64,000 nucleotides of DNA. It comes from Anastrepha obliqua (lineage: Eukaryota; Arthropoda; Insecta; Diptera; Tephritidae). The notes beneath the pieces were generated by a model, which worked only from the letters and a program-made list of their open reading frames with translations, did no database searches and had not been told where the DNA came from. Each line of letters starts with the position of its first letter. Positions within the stretch are counted from its first letter, which is position 1. This document shows, piece by piece, positions 1-12,606 of the stretch. The position numbers were made by a program, and so were the translations under genes. The DNA lies in contig NC_072895.1 in NCBI RefSeq assembly GCF_027943255.1, forward strand, positions 71,984,001 through 72,048,000, in the 5' to 3' direction.

Positions 1-500
1 TCGACGGGAATGACCTTCCACGCCTTACTCACAGTCTTCCAGAGCACTTTGATATTTGTGGAATTCGCTTGCCTACATCTTTGATACCTGCCCAAAGATT
101 TTCAAGGACTAAGCTAGCCCATGATCTTAACTACGTTTGAAATTAACCAATTCCATGTCAACTTGCTGGTATAGTGCGAAGCGTTGTGCATATACACTCA
201 TATTAGAGACATTTTCCACTCCGAATGTGGTAGATTGGTTGAGTCCATTATGTCCAGGTACAACTTGACATCCAGGGATTTTTTATCCAATATACTCGAC
301 CAGCAATGTAGTAGGAGAAACAGTCTTAGAAGTTGATTAGCCACCTCCGTGCTTGATTATCTTAGGGTTAAAAGAAGCAGTCTTGGACTTCGTATTAAGC
401 GTTTGCGTGCTTTGGAACCAAATAATACAACTTTGGTTTCATCGGACCATAAGATGCTACCCATGTTTTAACTGGCGAATGCTGGTACTCTTCAGTAAAT
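1..500 (-). pseudogene. Tc1-like transposase fossil, cut by the window edge
   Basis: Read on the minus strand, positions about 465-430 give ILWSDETKVVLFGS, the block around the first catalytic Asp of Tc1 transposases. Further along, about 210-150, is a decayed block like HNASHYTSK, where Tc1 proteins have QDN-PKHT around the second Asp. Near 90-60 a remnant of the NPIENLW block containing the Glu reads as LENLWAGIK across a frame change. Several stops and frameshifts separate the blocks, so this is a dead copy. The family is DD34E Tc1-type, but it differs from the element at 3216-4827. The C-terminal end lies beyond position 1. Terminal repeats were not seen. Confidence 0.6.
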
Positions 501-3213
501 TGTATTCCTGCCTGCACTTAGGTGCAATCAGCTTCATTAGTTGTTATTTAAATTAAAAAAAACCAAAAAGTTTTTGTATAAGCCACTGCTTTTTTTTCGA
601 ACAGAGTTGTACATAGATACATACTTGTGTAGCGTGTGATGTTAATGCGCAAAATATGCAAAGTGACCGTGAGAACGGCGCACAACAAAACATCATCATT
701 TAGATAACTTGAATGGCTAAATTGCTCTAAGAGTTGTGTGACGAATTAGTCATCATAGTTAGAAGTACAGCGACTGATTTAACTTGGCTACCGTTTTTCA
801 TTAGTCGTATACTTTATTGTTGAAAGTAAGTATGTGCATATTCTTTTGCTGAAATATTTTTCTAAGATTTATATCAGGAAGAGCAGTCATGCAAAATTCA
901 AAACATGTAAACAGTTTTTTGCCCCTTTCATTAATTTCACTTAAATATCAACAACAGGAAAAAGCTTCGCAAATCTTGTCTGAATTTGTTGTTTATGATT
1001 TTGTTATGTGATTTCTAAAGATATACCTCAATTGTAAAAAAAACTGTGCATAAATTGGCAGAAGATCGTAAACACAGTTCATTTCAATTTGTTGCTTAGT
1101 TTTTCCCACTTATTCGCTTTTTCTTTTCTGTAGTTAGCGCTAAAACCGACAAAGCACCCCAACCATTTTTAATTTGTGCTTCCTTAATGAGCACCAGCTT
1201 ATGAGCTTAGCCTTCTTTTACCTCTACCACTACCAACAGACGCCACTAGAACTTTTTGCATTTGCTTCCATGAATGCTTGAAGACTTCATAGTTAAGTTC
1301 CGGGAATTTGTCAATAAATAACAACCAAATTACGTTGTGAGCAAAATTCTACTGTCAATCTCACAATAGCTTCCCTCTGTCTCTAGGCAATGATTTCAAC
1401 GATTCAGTAAAGATTGGAAGCACCTTTGATAATCAGCCTCCTTGATCTCGTGCACGCCGCCTTGATGAGTTACCTTGAATGTCGACTTCATCTTGGGGTA
1501 AAAAAATCGCAGTTGTCGATATTAGAGCTGGACAACAAGGCTTGGACCGTTTAACATCGTCTGCAATCATACTTAAATATATAAATATGCTAAAGGAAGA
1601 TTATATCCTTCCAGACATAGATTAAACGAACGGAACACGTTTTTTTTACCAGTTTCTGAGTTTTCTGAGAACTTAATTGCCACACCTATAATTCGATGTT
1701 ATTTGTAAATTCATCCCGCGTGTCTTTCCATTGTCTGCTTTAGTCGGTGTAGCTATCGCACAAAGACTTATAAAAGTTGCTCCAACACCACAAGAGCTGT
1801 CTCACGAATGTAGTTGTATTTCATGTCCCTGCGCAAACATTTTAACGACAGTCTGTTGATTTTATGTCAGGAAGTACTTTGTTTTTTCTTAGAGTTTAGA
1901 ACAAGTACGGGGCCAATAGCACGACTGAAGTGGACATTTGTACTGACTAAATAGAGTATTGTATATAAATAAGCCTTATTATATTCATAAATTGAATTCA
2001 TAGTTCACTTATTTCCAGCGCTAACTTGGAGCGGATTGAATGCGTTTTATATAGGAAATTTCCGTGTGTACTCTCGAAAGCGGATTTTTTTTAGCGCTTC
2101 GCGATTGTTTTTTGATCTAATCTGAATTATTAAGATGTCGAACGGTAAAATCGCGTTTGTTTTTGACTATTTTATTTTTGCATACGATATTGAGAACTTT
2201 CTTCGACATAAAAGACTTCCGAAGATATGCTTAATCTGTATGCCGGTGGCCCAGTCAATTGTCCTGCTCTTTTGCAGGATATAAACTTTAACATTCCTAG
2301 CAGAGTACTGAGTTTTCAACTTCCGTTTCATGCACTAGTTGCTGATATTATTATTCTAATTTAGCTCTTAATGAACTAAACTGAAGCAAATGTTTAGAAG
2401 TCGTCAAGCTGTTGAACCTTATACCGGGGGTGAACTATTCGCATTTGGTTTTGGCACGCGAGTAAACAATTTATCTGCTCATTCAAAAACACTTGAACTT
2501 CATTTTATTTCACTTCACATATAAAGGGATATTATTTGAACTTTTTCTGACATCTATAAAAGTCACCTCAGCTAATGGCGAAAATGAAATTATATTATAT
2601 GTACAATACTTATATCTTAATATTCAAAACCACTATTAATTGATTTTACCTCAGAGAGTAAAATGTTTGATATACAAATATAAGTAGCAGCTTCTGGCCT
2701 CAGGGGAATTAAGGCGCCTAGCACAATCTGCATTTGACCCAATCTGAAAGCCATAAAGAGACAAGAAGCGAGGCCTGAAAAAACTTGTTTCTGGGTCAAA
2801 ACGGTTATTTCGCTAGACTGCTGTTTTCGTGTTTGAAACTGGCATTGATAATAGTTTTTTGCCAATAAAGTACGAACATATTAAAGTTTTTTAAAATAAA
2901 TTCCAACTAACAACGAACTATAAGATACATCCAAAAACGCTCACAAAAACACAAAGCATAAAGCGCTTTAATTAATTAAAACGAATTTAAAAGCAATTTA
3001 ATAGCTTATAGTAGGAAAGCAATTTTTATGCAAACTAGGCAGTAGCCAGCCAGCGAATATAGCCAAATGGCTTAAACTATAATAACAATAAAACTTTCTC
3101 TGTTGCGTTTGATTTGGCGATGGTTTGTTATTTACTCGTATATTGTTGTTGTTGCTCCTACAATTTTATTTTGCTTCGATTGGCTAGTGTGATATACGAG
3201 TATGTAACATACA
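501..3213. other. AT-rich non-coding DNA
   Basis: No ORF with recognisable content. Positions about 2140-2225 resemble the dispersed repeat found at 13600-13830, 28703-28830 and 33690-34045 (the 'aaaatcgcgtt...ttttt...gatattgag...aaaagacttcc' pattern). The rest shows nothing I can name. Confidence 0.5.
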
Positions 3214-3215
3214 TA

Positions 3216-3415
3216 CAGTGGCACAGTAAAGTCTACATACCCCATTGAAAAGCGAGGTTTGGAGATTTCTGTGAACATTGTAGCATTAGAATATATTCCA
3301 AACAAATCCAATCTAACAACAAACAATAAATTTTAACAAAAAAATTTTAATCCAAAAATATTTATTAACAAAAACAAAGAAAATTCATTTTCCAAACACA
3401 GAAAAGTCTGCATAC
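3216..3415 (+). repeat. Left terminal inverted repeat of the Tc1-type element
   Basis: 200 bp, the inverse of 4628-4827. The outer transposase-site-like motif (AGTCTACATAC) is at about 3229-3239 and the inner one (AGTCTGCATAC) at about 3405-3415. Confidence 0.93.
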
Positions 3416-3557
3416 GGCTTTGTAGTGGAGTACACAAAATGCAGTTCTGTACTCAAACAGTGCTACCAATCACTTCAGGCGTCTTTCTAGATACCGTTAG
3501 TTAGAAAGAAGTTTAGTTCTTCGATATTAATATTGTAGCTGTGTTAATTTAACCAAA

Positions 3558-4577
3558 ATGGGTAAAGAAATCTGTGTTAAAGTACGTGAGCTAATTGTGA
3601 AATTGTATAAGGAAAAAAAATCTTTAAGAGAGATTGGAGAACTGGTCGGACATCCAAAATCAAGCATTCAAACAATTATTAGGAAATATAATCACACTAA
3701 TAGTGTAGAAAACAAACCAAGAAGTGGTCGCCCACCTAAACTGACTCCTCGTGTTAAGCGAAAAATATTGTTAGACGTGGAAGAAAATCCAAGAATAACA
3801 GCAATAGAAATTGCAAAAACCCTGAAAAATCAGGATATTGCTTCAGTGCATCCAGAAACGGTGAAACATTTATTGAGAAGCAATGGAATCCACAACCGTG
3901 TGCCTCGAAAGAAGCCATTCATCAGCAAAATAAATATGGAGAAACGAGTCGAATTTGCTAAGAAATATATTGATGCATACGAAGATTTTTGGGCTAATGT
4001 TTTATTTAGTGACGAAAGCAAGTTCAACTTGTTTGGCTATGATGGCAAACAAAAAGTATGGCCTCGAAATAATGAAGCATTATTGCCCAAAAACTTGCTT
4101 CCTACGGTGAAGCACGGTGGTGGCTCCATAATGGTTTCGGGTTGCATGTCAGCGGCTGGGGTGGGTAATTTAACATTTATTGATATTAATATGGATCGCA
4201 TGGTATATTTGGACATTCTCAAAGATAATTTTAAGCAATCCGCGAGTAAACTGGGTCTTACGGCGGGTTGGTACTTTCAGCAAGATAACGGCCCAAAACA
4301 TACCGCTGGTGTTGTCAAAGAATGGCTACTATATAATGTGCCCCATCAACTTCATTCCCCACCCCAGTCACCGGATTTGAACCCCATAGAGAATTTATAG
4401 GATGAATTGGATCGTCGCATTAGGAAAAGGACAATTAAAAATAAACAGGACCTCAAAAATGCTTTACTTGAACAGTGGAATTTAATTTCGAATAATTACA
4501 CAAAAGTATTGGTAAATTCCATGCAAAATAGATTAAATGCTGTTCTAGAAAGTCGTGGCGGACCCACCAAGTATTAA
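3558..4577 (+). pseudogene. Tc1-family DD34E transposase, one nonsense codon
   Basis: The ATG at 3558 opens a frame that would give 339 residues, a normal Tc1 length, if the TAG at 4398-4400 were a sense codon. It probably was TGG (Trp), since the family reads NPIENLW here. The N-terminus has two helix-turn-helix (paired-like) regions (about 1-55 and 65-120) joined by an AT-hook-like SGRPPK near residue 55. The catalytic triad is present: SDESKF (Asp), QQDNGPKHT (Asp) and NPIEN (Glu). Exactly 34 residues lie between the second Asp and the Glu. The stop falls two codons after the catalytic Glu and removes the last 59 residues. The remaining frame runs open to TAA at 4575-4577, and no other lesion was seen, so the break is recent. 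Confidence 0.93.
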
Positions 4578-4627
4578 TTCTGTTGTCTTTTTATTTCCTT
4601 TTAAGTGAAACACATTCTTTTTACAAA

Positions 4628-4827
4628 GTATGCAGACTTTTCTGTGTTTGGGAAATGAATTTTGTTTGTTTTTGTTAATAAATATTTTTGGATTAAAATT
4701 TTTTTGTTAAAATTTATTGTTTGTTGTTAGATTGGATTTGTTTGGAATATATTCTAATGCTACAATGTTCACAGAAATCTCCAAACCTCGCTTTTCAATG
4801 GGGTATGTAGACTTTACTGTGCCACTG
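4628..4827 (-). repeat. Right terminal inverted repeat of the Tc1-type element
   Basis: 200 bp, the inverse of 3216-3415 with a few substitutions (for example ttgggaaatg against ttggaaaatg). TA follows at 4828-4829. Confidence 0.93.
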
Positions 4828-4829
4828 TA

Positions 4830-7401
4830 TATGTATATATGCATAAATGTTTTTCCATTTCGGCACAGCTGTCTGCATTTGTTTTTATTTTGTGTTTTCT
4901 TTTCCTCGTTGTTTTGTAGACCTTTTTTAGTTCAACTGAAAAAAGAAAAAGTAATTGGCTTGCCGAAAATAAATATTTGCAAGCAATTTAAATTGTTTAA
5001 ATATAAAATAAACCGATTAGTCTGTTGTGCTTAACAAGTTTATGCAAATCCGCTTAACTCTCGTAAGGGGCCCGTTTTTTTGTGTTTTTGGTTTACGAGC
5101 TAAACTCTACTCTATTGAAAGTAATTTGTAAATGTTATTGGAAATGTCGAATTTGTTTTGTCCGATTCTGGCTTTCTAGTATATACATTGCTTGTTTTTC
5201 AAAATTGAAATTCCTATATTGGTCTAATCTTCAAATGATTCAGTTAAGCTCTGCTTAGGTTATTAAAGTAGAAACTTCATTAAGTGTTGCACATGCACTA
5301 CGTGGAAAAACTATTACAAGGAACTTTTGATAATTTAGTTTTCATGATTTATTTGTTTTTCATTTAATTTTCCAATTTCTTCTTATGAAAATATAGTTCT
5401 ACAAAAAACGTATAAATCCAAGTTTCAAATTTGGAGAATTGTATCAATTTAAAAAAAAATCAGCAAATTAAAAAAAATTCAACAAATGTTTATCAAAATT
5501 TCTCACTTTTTAAACGCGGTTTGCAATTTTATGGCCATTTGTGCAAATTTTTAAGGGTTGTTTTCTCCATATAAAAAAAATGTCGAGAACTCATTATATT
5601 CAAAAAAAATTACATCCTGCTAGCGGTCGCTCCTCGATAAATAATAACAAACTTTTCTGCACATGTCTACAATGTAACGACTTTCACGCAAACTGTGAGA
5701 CCCTTCTAATTAGTGGCAGGCGAAGAAATATCTTGCTAAATAAATTAAAATGTGGGCTGTAAAATTATATTTAAACTGAATGCGCTGAAAGCTTTTGCTT
5801 TAATTACACTGGCTGGATATGAATTTTGCGTCTGGCTTCTGTATGTTAAATTCTGTGTTCCCAGCAGAGGGGGAAACAATTTTTTTTCAAACTTTGCTGT
5901 TGTATAAATTACAATCTCAAAAATTGTTGCTGCACACCGAAGACTTTTTAATTCAAGAATAATGATAAATTATAAAAAATCAATTTCAAAAGTAATGTTC
6001 TTATATTTATTTGTATGAACTTTCTCGTTTAAATCATTTATCGACGTCAACCAAACAAAAGTCTACTATTAAACCTCCGAATTTTTTGTGTTTTCGAATA
6101 TAAACAAAATTTTTTTATCCACCTGTAGTGTTATCTGTGAAATAAATGTAGAATTACGTAAGCGTAAGCATGCAGTGAACGTATCATTCATCTATATTCG
6201 TAACTCAATTTTTCAGAGTAAGCAAAATTTTAAATAAAATATTTTTAAATTATTTAATTTTTTTTAATTTATCGATTAGTTTTGTTACACTTGCACTTTG
6301 TATTTCCGCAGGACAAGTAAATATCAGTAGATAAAAAATAAAAAAACAGAAAGTGTTTTGTATCTAAAACCACTTTTCCATATTTTAGGCTACGGGTTGG
6401 TTTACTTTACCACTTTAGGTTACCAGTGCAGAAATTAAAAAATATGCACCAATTTCTTAAAAATTACATAATTAAGGGGTCGAAAATGTCTAAATGCTTC
6501 TATTTTGAACTTGAGCATAACATTTCTTAATCCGATGCGTAACGTACAATCTGCCGTTCGCATGCTTTTTGCTGTAACAGAAGGCAAGAGTTTGTTAGCC
6601 TTCGAGATCTGAAGCTGTTCACATACAGAAAGATTTCATAAGCTAACTACAAAGTTAGAGGCATTCCATTCTCACACGAGGGCACTGGATATTCAGTTTC
6701 TTTAACACCAAATAACGATTTCGATACGTAAATGATAAAAAAAAAAATGTGTAAGGGCTTCAAAAACAGAGGCCTACACTGCCTAGAGTATCAACAATTA
6801 ACTTCAGGCAGAAGAATTGAGCTAAAAATTGGCCCTTTAAGTAGTTTAACCATAAATATTACCTGAACATTTCTTTTCCACGATTAGCAACAATAGCATA
6901 ATAAAAATGCACATGCTTTTCTTGTTGAATTCAGGCTAAAATAATAAAAGTAACATTAAAACTAAGCTTTGGAAAATATATTTAAAGAAAATGGTTAACA
7001 GTGGCTCATAACTGACCCACATTTCTCATACAGTGGCAATTTATACGCAGTGATACTTTAGAAAATAATAACGCCGCTGTCAATATTCAAGATTTTTCCT
7101 TTTTTTGACGGAGGTCGCATACATGTTTTTTCATAAACGGGAATTTTCAGAGTAGAATTAAATGAGCTATAAAACTGCATACCAAAAAAAATCATTCTGA
7201 GTAAAAAGTTTGTGGAATTGCTTTTAAAGTTTTTGAAGTTTAAAACATGTTGCTTTTATTGTAGTTTGAACTATGTTTTTATACAAAACTTTCGAAAACA
7301 ACTGATATGAAGAATATTGCGAATATTGTAAAACTCAGCTTTTTGTTAATTTTTTGTTTCTTGTTCATTTTATTTATATTATATTAAAGTTTAGCTTTTG
7401 T
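4830..7401. other. AT-rich non-coding DNA
   Basis: No supported gene. Short ORFs here are AT-driven. Homopolymer A/T runs are common. No terminal repeats or recognisable element were seen. Confidence 0.5.
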
Positions 7402-9010
7402 ATGCCTTTTTTCCTGACCTGATGGAATCATCCCCGCTGATTTGCAACACACAAAAGATACAATATGATTGCACCTACACTCGCCTTAATTTTTGAGGCA
7501 GCGATACGTCTTAACAATATGCCCAAGAAATGGGCAGAAGTAAAAGTGGTATTCATTCCCAAAGGAGGGAAAACCACACATACGAAACCGAAGGACTTCA
7601 GGCCAATTAGCCTATTCACGTTTTTGTTAAAATCTTTAGAGCGGTTGCTAGATGTGCATATCAAAGGAAGGATTAGCGACAAACTATCACCTTCCCAACA
7701 TGCATACAGCAAAGGCAAATCAGTAGAAACAGCGCTCCATGAGCTAGTTTACACAGTCGAGAAATCACTTCACTACAAAATATACCCTCGCTACCTTTTT
7801 AGATATCGAGGGTGCCTTCAATAATATACATATATCCGGAAGCAATTACCACTTCGCTAACGGAAATGGGAGTAAGCAGTCCATTAAAAAATTTCCGATC
7901 AGGGGTACACCCCAAGGTGGGGGGTTCCACTTCTGTGGAACCTAACTGTCAATAATCTTCTACAAGAACTTGAAAAAATGGGCGGTAAAATAATATCATA
8001 TGCCGATGATATTGTAATAGCAATCTCGGGGAAACACCTTTCAACATTATGTGATCTCCAACAAAGATCTCTCAACAGATTATCACTTTGGTGTAAAAGT
8101 CGAGAACTAGAAGTAAATCCGGAAAAAACGGATCTGATACTATTTAGTAGGAAACACAAGACACTTCAACAAATATTCCTAGGAGGGAAACCACTTAGAG
8201 TAACAGAAAGGGGAAAATATCTAGGACTTGTACTGGATAGGAAGCTAAATTGGGGGCTCACAGTCGCAGACAGAGCACGCAAAGCTATGACCGCAATGTA
8301 CTCCTGCGGAAGGCTTATTGGGAAGAAATGGGGATTGGAACCCAGAATGATACATTGGCTATACACAGCAGTGGTTAGGTCAATTCTCTGCTACGGTATT
8401 GTAATATGGTGGGATGCCCTTCAGAAGGGTGTGAATATCAAAAAACTTGACAAGGTTCAAAGACTAGCATCTGTTCTGACAACCGGCGTCATGTCAACCA
8501 CACCATCGAAAGCATTATATGCGACACTAAACTCCCTTCCGGTAGATCTGCATGCAATATATAACGCAGGTAGCGCGGCAATAAGGCTGAACACTCTAAA
8601 TAAGTGGTCAAACACGGATTATGGTCACGGTAAAATCCTGGCTGGCACTTTGGGGCTTCAGGGACTGGTGGACCATGCATTCCCGCCTGTACTTGCCGTT
8701 ACATCGTTTACGACCCTCCTACCCTCAAGGGAAGAGTGGGAACGGGACGATGTGAGACAGAGCTAGTCCATCCGTGTATACACAGATGGCTCGAGGACAG
8801 GGTGGGCGGAGGTGTATACTCTGAACATCTGAGGATTTCCTTCAGTTTTCGTCTCCCCGACTACTGTAGTCGACAACCTCTAAGGTAGCCATGAAATGCT
8901 GCACATCTCTTAACGAGATGGCTGAGTCATTTCACCTAAAGGTAACATGGGTTCCTGGCCATCGCGACATTGAGCCGATGAACTAGCGAGACTCGGCACT
9001 AAATTGACTG
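7402..9010 (+). pseudogene. Reverse transcriptase / RNase H of the LINE, broken
   Basis: Fragment 7465-7824 holds RT blocks: VVFIPKGGK, KDFRPISL, SPSQHAYSKGKS. A frame change then gives FLDIEGAFNN at about 7797. The GTPQGG block is at about 7903, with two codons missing after it. Fragment 7978-8766 carries the catalytic SYADDI box (about 7997-8014) and then the thumb (LSLWC, EVNPEKTDLILF, GKYLGLVLD). From 8766 a decayed RNase H follows: VYTDGS near 8776 and TWVPGHRDIEP near 8945, with stops between. At least three frame changes or stops make this non-functional. It belongs to a retrotransposon ORF2 whose endonuclease part is lost. Confidence 0.82.
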
Positions 9011-9134
9011 ATGAGAGAGTTGGTGAGATGGTTTTAGGAGAGATAGGGGCAAGCTCCCCACGCGGCATTACAATGGGCTATGAGCCTGAGTGTGTCCCAC
9101 AGGACAACCACTTCAACCTAGCCTAACCTAACCT
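7402..9134 (+). mobile_element. 5'-truncated non-LTR retrotransposon (LOA/R1-like)
   Basis: The element enters in the middle of the RT domain at about 7402 (GPDGI-like block) and runs through RT and RNase H. It ends in a CTAACCTAACCTA tail at about 9110-9134. The 5' truncation and simple-sequence tail are typical of LINE insertion. A second copy of the last 65 bp is recognisable at 62458-62520. Clade assignment rests on FLDIEGAFNN-type wording and the presence of RNase H, recalled from LOA/R1-group elements, and is not certain. Confidence 0.8.
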
Positions 9135-9565
9135 ATGCCCTTTTTTCAGTTTCGTTTTCATGCATTGGGTTTTAGGTTTTTAAACGTCCATTCTTGGCAA
9201 TCGTCGTTTGTACTGTTCAGATGAGAGATTTGCTTTTTTAACTTTTCAAGGTTTATAATTGTTAAAAACAAGCTTAGACTTCGTCCAATTTTTACTTTTC
9301 GCCAAGTTTTTTACTTTTAACACTAGATTTACCAGACCAGCAATTTGACTGGTTGTGCAATTTCAAGTCAAAATTCCTACTGCATATAACATTTGCTTTC
9401 CGAAATGATGCTATGACTTTTATTACTTTATATGTATTAATAACAAATATATTTTTTGCTATTGACATTTATACCAGTACTAGTCAAAATGACTGGTGCA
9501 AGTTTCTATGAAGAAACGTGTGATTTCGGAGCAATTATGAGGAATATATCGCTAAGTGGCTTCGT

Positions 9566-10470
9566 TTGTTTGTTTTTCGTTATATTGAGCCGTTGCTATT
9601 GTGTTCCTATTACAACCATATTTTGGAACATAAAAGTATTTTTACTGAGTTAGAAGCCTCTCGAGTTTTGGGGAAAAATTGGACAATTACGCAAGAAAAA
9701 TTGAAGGTATTTATTGCAATATTGTTCGCACGTGGGGCGTACGAAGGAAATACTTTGAGGATTCAATATTTGTAGAACAACAAGTGGGACCATCATTTTT
9801 CTCCAGCTCTATGTGTAGACGAGATTTTATTCAGTTTCTGCGATGCATTCGTTTCGACAAAAGAAATCAGAGAAGTAAACGTTTGCAAACAGACAGATGC
9901 TCTAGTTTCAGCAGTTTGGAACAAAGTTATTGAAAACAGTCAAAACTGCTTCGAACCGGGAGATCATATTGCCGTGGATGAGCAACTGTTTCCAACGAAG
10001 GCCAGATACAGATTTACTTCGTATATGCCAAACAAACCACATACATTTTTGGCTGGCGTCTGAAGTAGAGACGAAAGTTGGCTAACCGTATTTAGAAAAA
10101 GACGGGTCTAGAAATGCACCAACCTCCTAAGCGAGTTTGTCGCAATGAAACTTCCTGAACCGTATACCAAAGTATTCCTTTGGCGTTAAAATTAAGATCT
10201 AAAAATACTTCGTTGCTTGGAACAATACGTGCAAACAAAAGGGAATTTTCGTAAACTTCCACGTTTCTCAACCTTGTTGTACCAATCCAATAGATGTACA
10301 CTAACCGGGTATAAAAGCAAACCAAATAAAAAAGTGCTTATACTAAGTACAAAGCATAAACACGTCAAAATTGATAAAGCTGCTAAGAAATTACCTGAAA
10401 CTGTATCGTTTTATAATATGGCCGGAAAACAAAAACGCAACAGAAGAAAATATCTCACATTCTCATAGAC
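9566..10470 (+). pseudogene. piggyBac-like transposase, multiple frameshifts
   Basis: Successive frames give the piggyBac order of blocks: an N-terminal helical part (EKLKVFIAILFARGAYEG), then RRDFIQFLRCIRFD at about 9820. The catalytic-core block VDEQLFPTKARYRFTSYMP follows at about 9974-10030, and a C-terminal part with TSLLGTIRANKREF at about 10210 and YKSKPNKKVLILST at about 10308. The Asp of the VDEQL block is kept, but at least four frame changes and one stop separate the pieces. This fixes the family (DDD transposase, TTAA specificity) and shows it is dead. Confidence 0.87.
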
Positions 10471-10475
10471 TTTCT

Positions 10476-10610
10476 GTTTGGATTAGTTGTTGTTGTTGTG
10501 TTGTAGCAGCATGTACGAGGAGTGCTGCTGAAGTGACAGTCCTTGACCGGATATATAGTAAATCTGGGTCGTTCCGGTAACGTAGAACCGATTGTCGGGG
10601 CACGTATTTA
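10476..10610 (-). repeat. (CAA)n-tailed short retroposed fragment
   Basis: On the minus strand the unit reads about 10610 to 10484 and ends in (ACA)n. Its body resembles sequence at 43470-43530 and the 5' leader of the LINE at 54781-56570 (the 'cagtccttgaccgg ... gtcgttccgg.acgtagaaccg' pattern). I infer a short retroposed piece derived from that LINE leader. It lies inside the piggyBac remnant. Confidence 0.55.
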
Positions 10611-10996
10611 AATTAGTAAAAGAACTTACTTCAGAATTTCAGACTTCACGGCAAAAACTATACGAATATGAAATTCCAACTACAAGTGCCACGGTTTCTG
10701 TACGCAAATGGTGCCAAATATGGTAGAATATTGCAATAATAATCAGACTACAAATATTTGTAAGACAACCAAAAAAAATATATGCGGGGAGTGTACACAC
10801 ATGAAAATTTTGCTATTTGACGATGTCTATAAATTCATTTATCTATTACAACTAATAATGTTCAACTTTTATGGTATGTTTTTAAGAGTTTATAAAGACT
10901 GGAAGTCACAATAAGCAGTTTTTCTTATACACCAGTCATTTTGACTGGTTTTGGTAGAAATAGGTATATTTAAATAGCTGGTAAATCTAGTGTTAA

Positions 10997-12606
10997 CTTA
11001 AATGTGTTTCCTCTTTAAGTTTTTTTATTTGATTTGTCTTGAATGATATAATTTTGTACGTGTTTTGATACTTTTAAAATATTCTCACTTGCCCTTTCAC
11101 GCCACACACAACACTCTTGTAGGACCAAAACAAAAAACAACAGCAAACAAAAAAAAAACAAAAAAATTTAACATAAATTTCATCATCAACTTCCATCTTC
11201 CATTTTAACGTACTTAAGTGTGTGCACACGCCCTCTATCACACTTGTCACGTACCAAACAGAGCAATGCACTTCTTTCCTTAAAACTCAAACCACTGAAA
11301 TATTATTTGGCAAACACAAAAAAGTGTCCATCAGCAATGAACACACAATCAGCCGATAGCGTCAAGCGACCTCGACATGTCGCCGCAGCATACTTTCGCA
11401 CTTGGAGGTATGTATCTCAAGTGGTCTATCGCGCAAAATACAAAGGGGGGGAAAAAATGAAATGATTTTACAGCAAATCAAAAGAAATTAATTCGAAAAT
11501 AAAATCTACAGCAAACATTTTATTGCTTTAACGGCACAAAAAGCAAACGTTTGTGGTCACATACACTTCGCAAATATGTGCTCGTATGTATGCTTTAACG
11601 CTTAATTTTTGTTTTTATTGTACTATAATATATTATATATTTGTACTGAAATGTGTGGGCGTCGTCGTTTTTTATTAAACTTTAATGCTTTTAAAAAGCG
11701 TACGAATGGTGGCTACAACTCCATCCCTTCCACTTGGCGAGCATGCGGCAAGTCACAACATACATCACATCACAATATTGTACACGGCGTATACGCAACA
11801 GTAAATGCAAACATGAAATGTGCCTCTGGCCATCTGTTTGGCTGGCTCAGTGCCTGTTCGTATGTGTCTGCGCCTGCGTGGTTCTCTGCATAAACGTATG
11901 TACACTTTCCGTGGTATTTTGCATTTTAAGTGAGCGTTTCAATTACACAAACACACAAATACGCATTTAATGTGTCGCTTAAATAGTTTTTTTTAAGTTT
12001 TAAGTTTTTGTTTTTTAGTTTTTTTTTGTTTTTTAGCTTTTTTTTGTTTTTTCTTTGCGCGCTTTTTAATTCAGATATAAGTTAGATTGCCAGTTTTTTC
12101 CCGATTGGTTGTTTTTGTTTTGCTGCTGGTTTCTTGAATTTGCTTTTTTTTTTCTGACTAGTTTTGTATGCACTGAGTTATAAGTCGTTCCTGTAGTATG
12201 TATCGTGGTACGTATGTATCTATGTGCTTTGTTTTGGATTTCTTTATGTTTTGCGTTGCATTCATGAGTTGGCTGCGTGTTATCTATCTGTCGTGCATAC
12301 GAGTACCTATCTCCAAATTTAGTAATTCACTACAAATTTTCAGTTTCAAGGTAGTGTCGTTAAACTCAGTGTGTCGTGTGATCAATATAATTCAAGTAGC
12401 CGCGAAGGAACAAAATTTATTCAATTTAAATTGTATTTAAGCTGCGCATTTATGTATTTTTTATCTGCCACTTTTCAATGAATATGAAGTGGAGTAGCTG
12501 ACATGCATTACAAATATATAAAGGCACTGAAAAATGTGCTGAAGTGTTACTTCACAGATCGAAATAAGCTGTATGAAATTTCTGTGCAATAGATTTTGCT
12601 TCATTG
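10997..12606. other. Non-coding DNA with T-rich low complexity
   Basis: No supported gene. Positions about 11985-12070 are a run of T-tracts with repeated 'tttttagttttttt' units. Short ORFs here lack recognisable domains. Confidence 0.5.

Larger units (their letters stand above)
3216..4827 (+). mobile_element. Tc1-type transposon with long IR/DR termini
   Basis: A 1,612-bp element begins CAGTGGCACAGTAAAG and ends with its inverse. It is flanked by TA on both sides (3214-3215 and 4828-4829), the target duplication of Tc1/mariner. The terminal inverted repeats are 200 bp each. Within each arm an outer AGTCTACATAC and an inner AGTCTGCATAC form the direct-repeat pair of the IR/DR subgroup (Minos and Sleeping Beauty have the same plan). 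The arms are nearly identical, with only scattered mismatches, so the insertion is young. One transposase gene (3558-4577) occupies the middle and is broken by a single stop. It could still be mobilised in trans because both ends look complete. Confidence 0.95.
9321..10992 (+). mobile_element. Decayed piggyBac-type transposon
   Basis: TTAA lies on both sides (9317-9320 and 10993-10996), the target site of piggyBac. Both ends begin CACTAGATTTACCAG as inverted repeats of 15 bp. Subterminal CCAGTCAAAATGACTGG-like palindromes occur at about 9340-9355 and 10930-10950. The 1,672-bp interior holds transposase remnants in several frames. A separate short repeat at 10476-10610 has inserted into its 3' part. 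Confidence 0.92.

Noticed and set aside
3132..3326. Identical short ORF starts at the two ends of the Tc1 element (3132-3326 minus and 4717-5034 plus)
   Set aside because: They are translations of the inverted arms, not genes.
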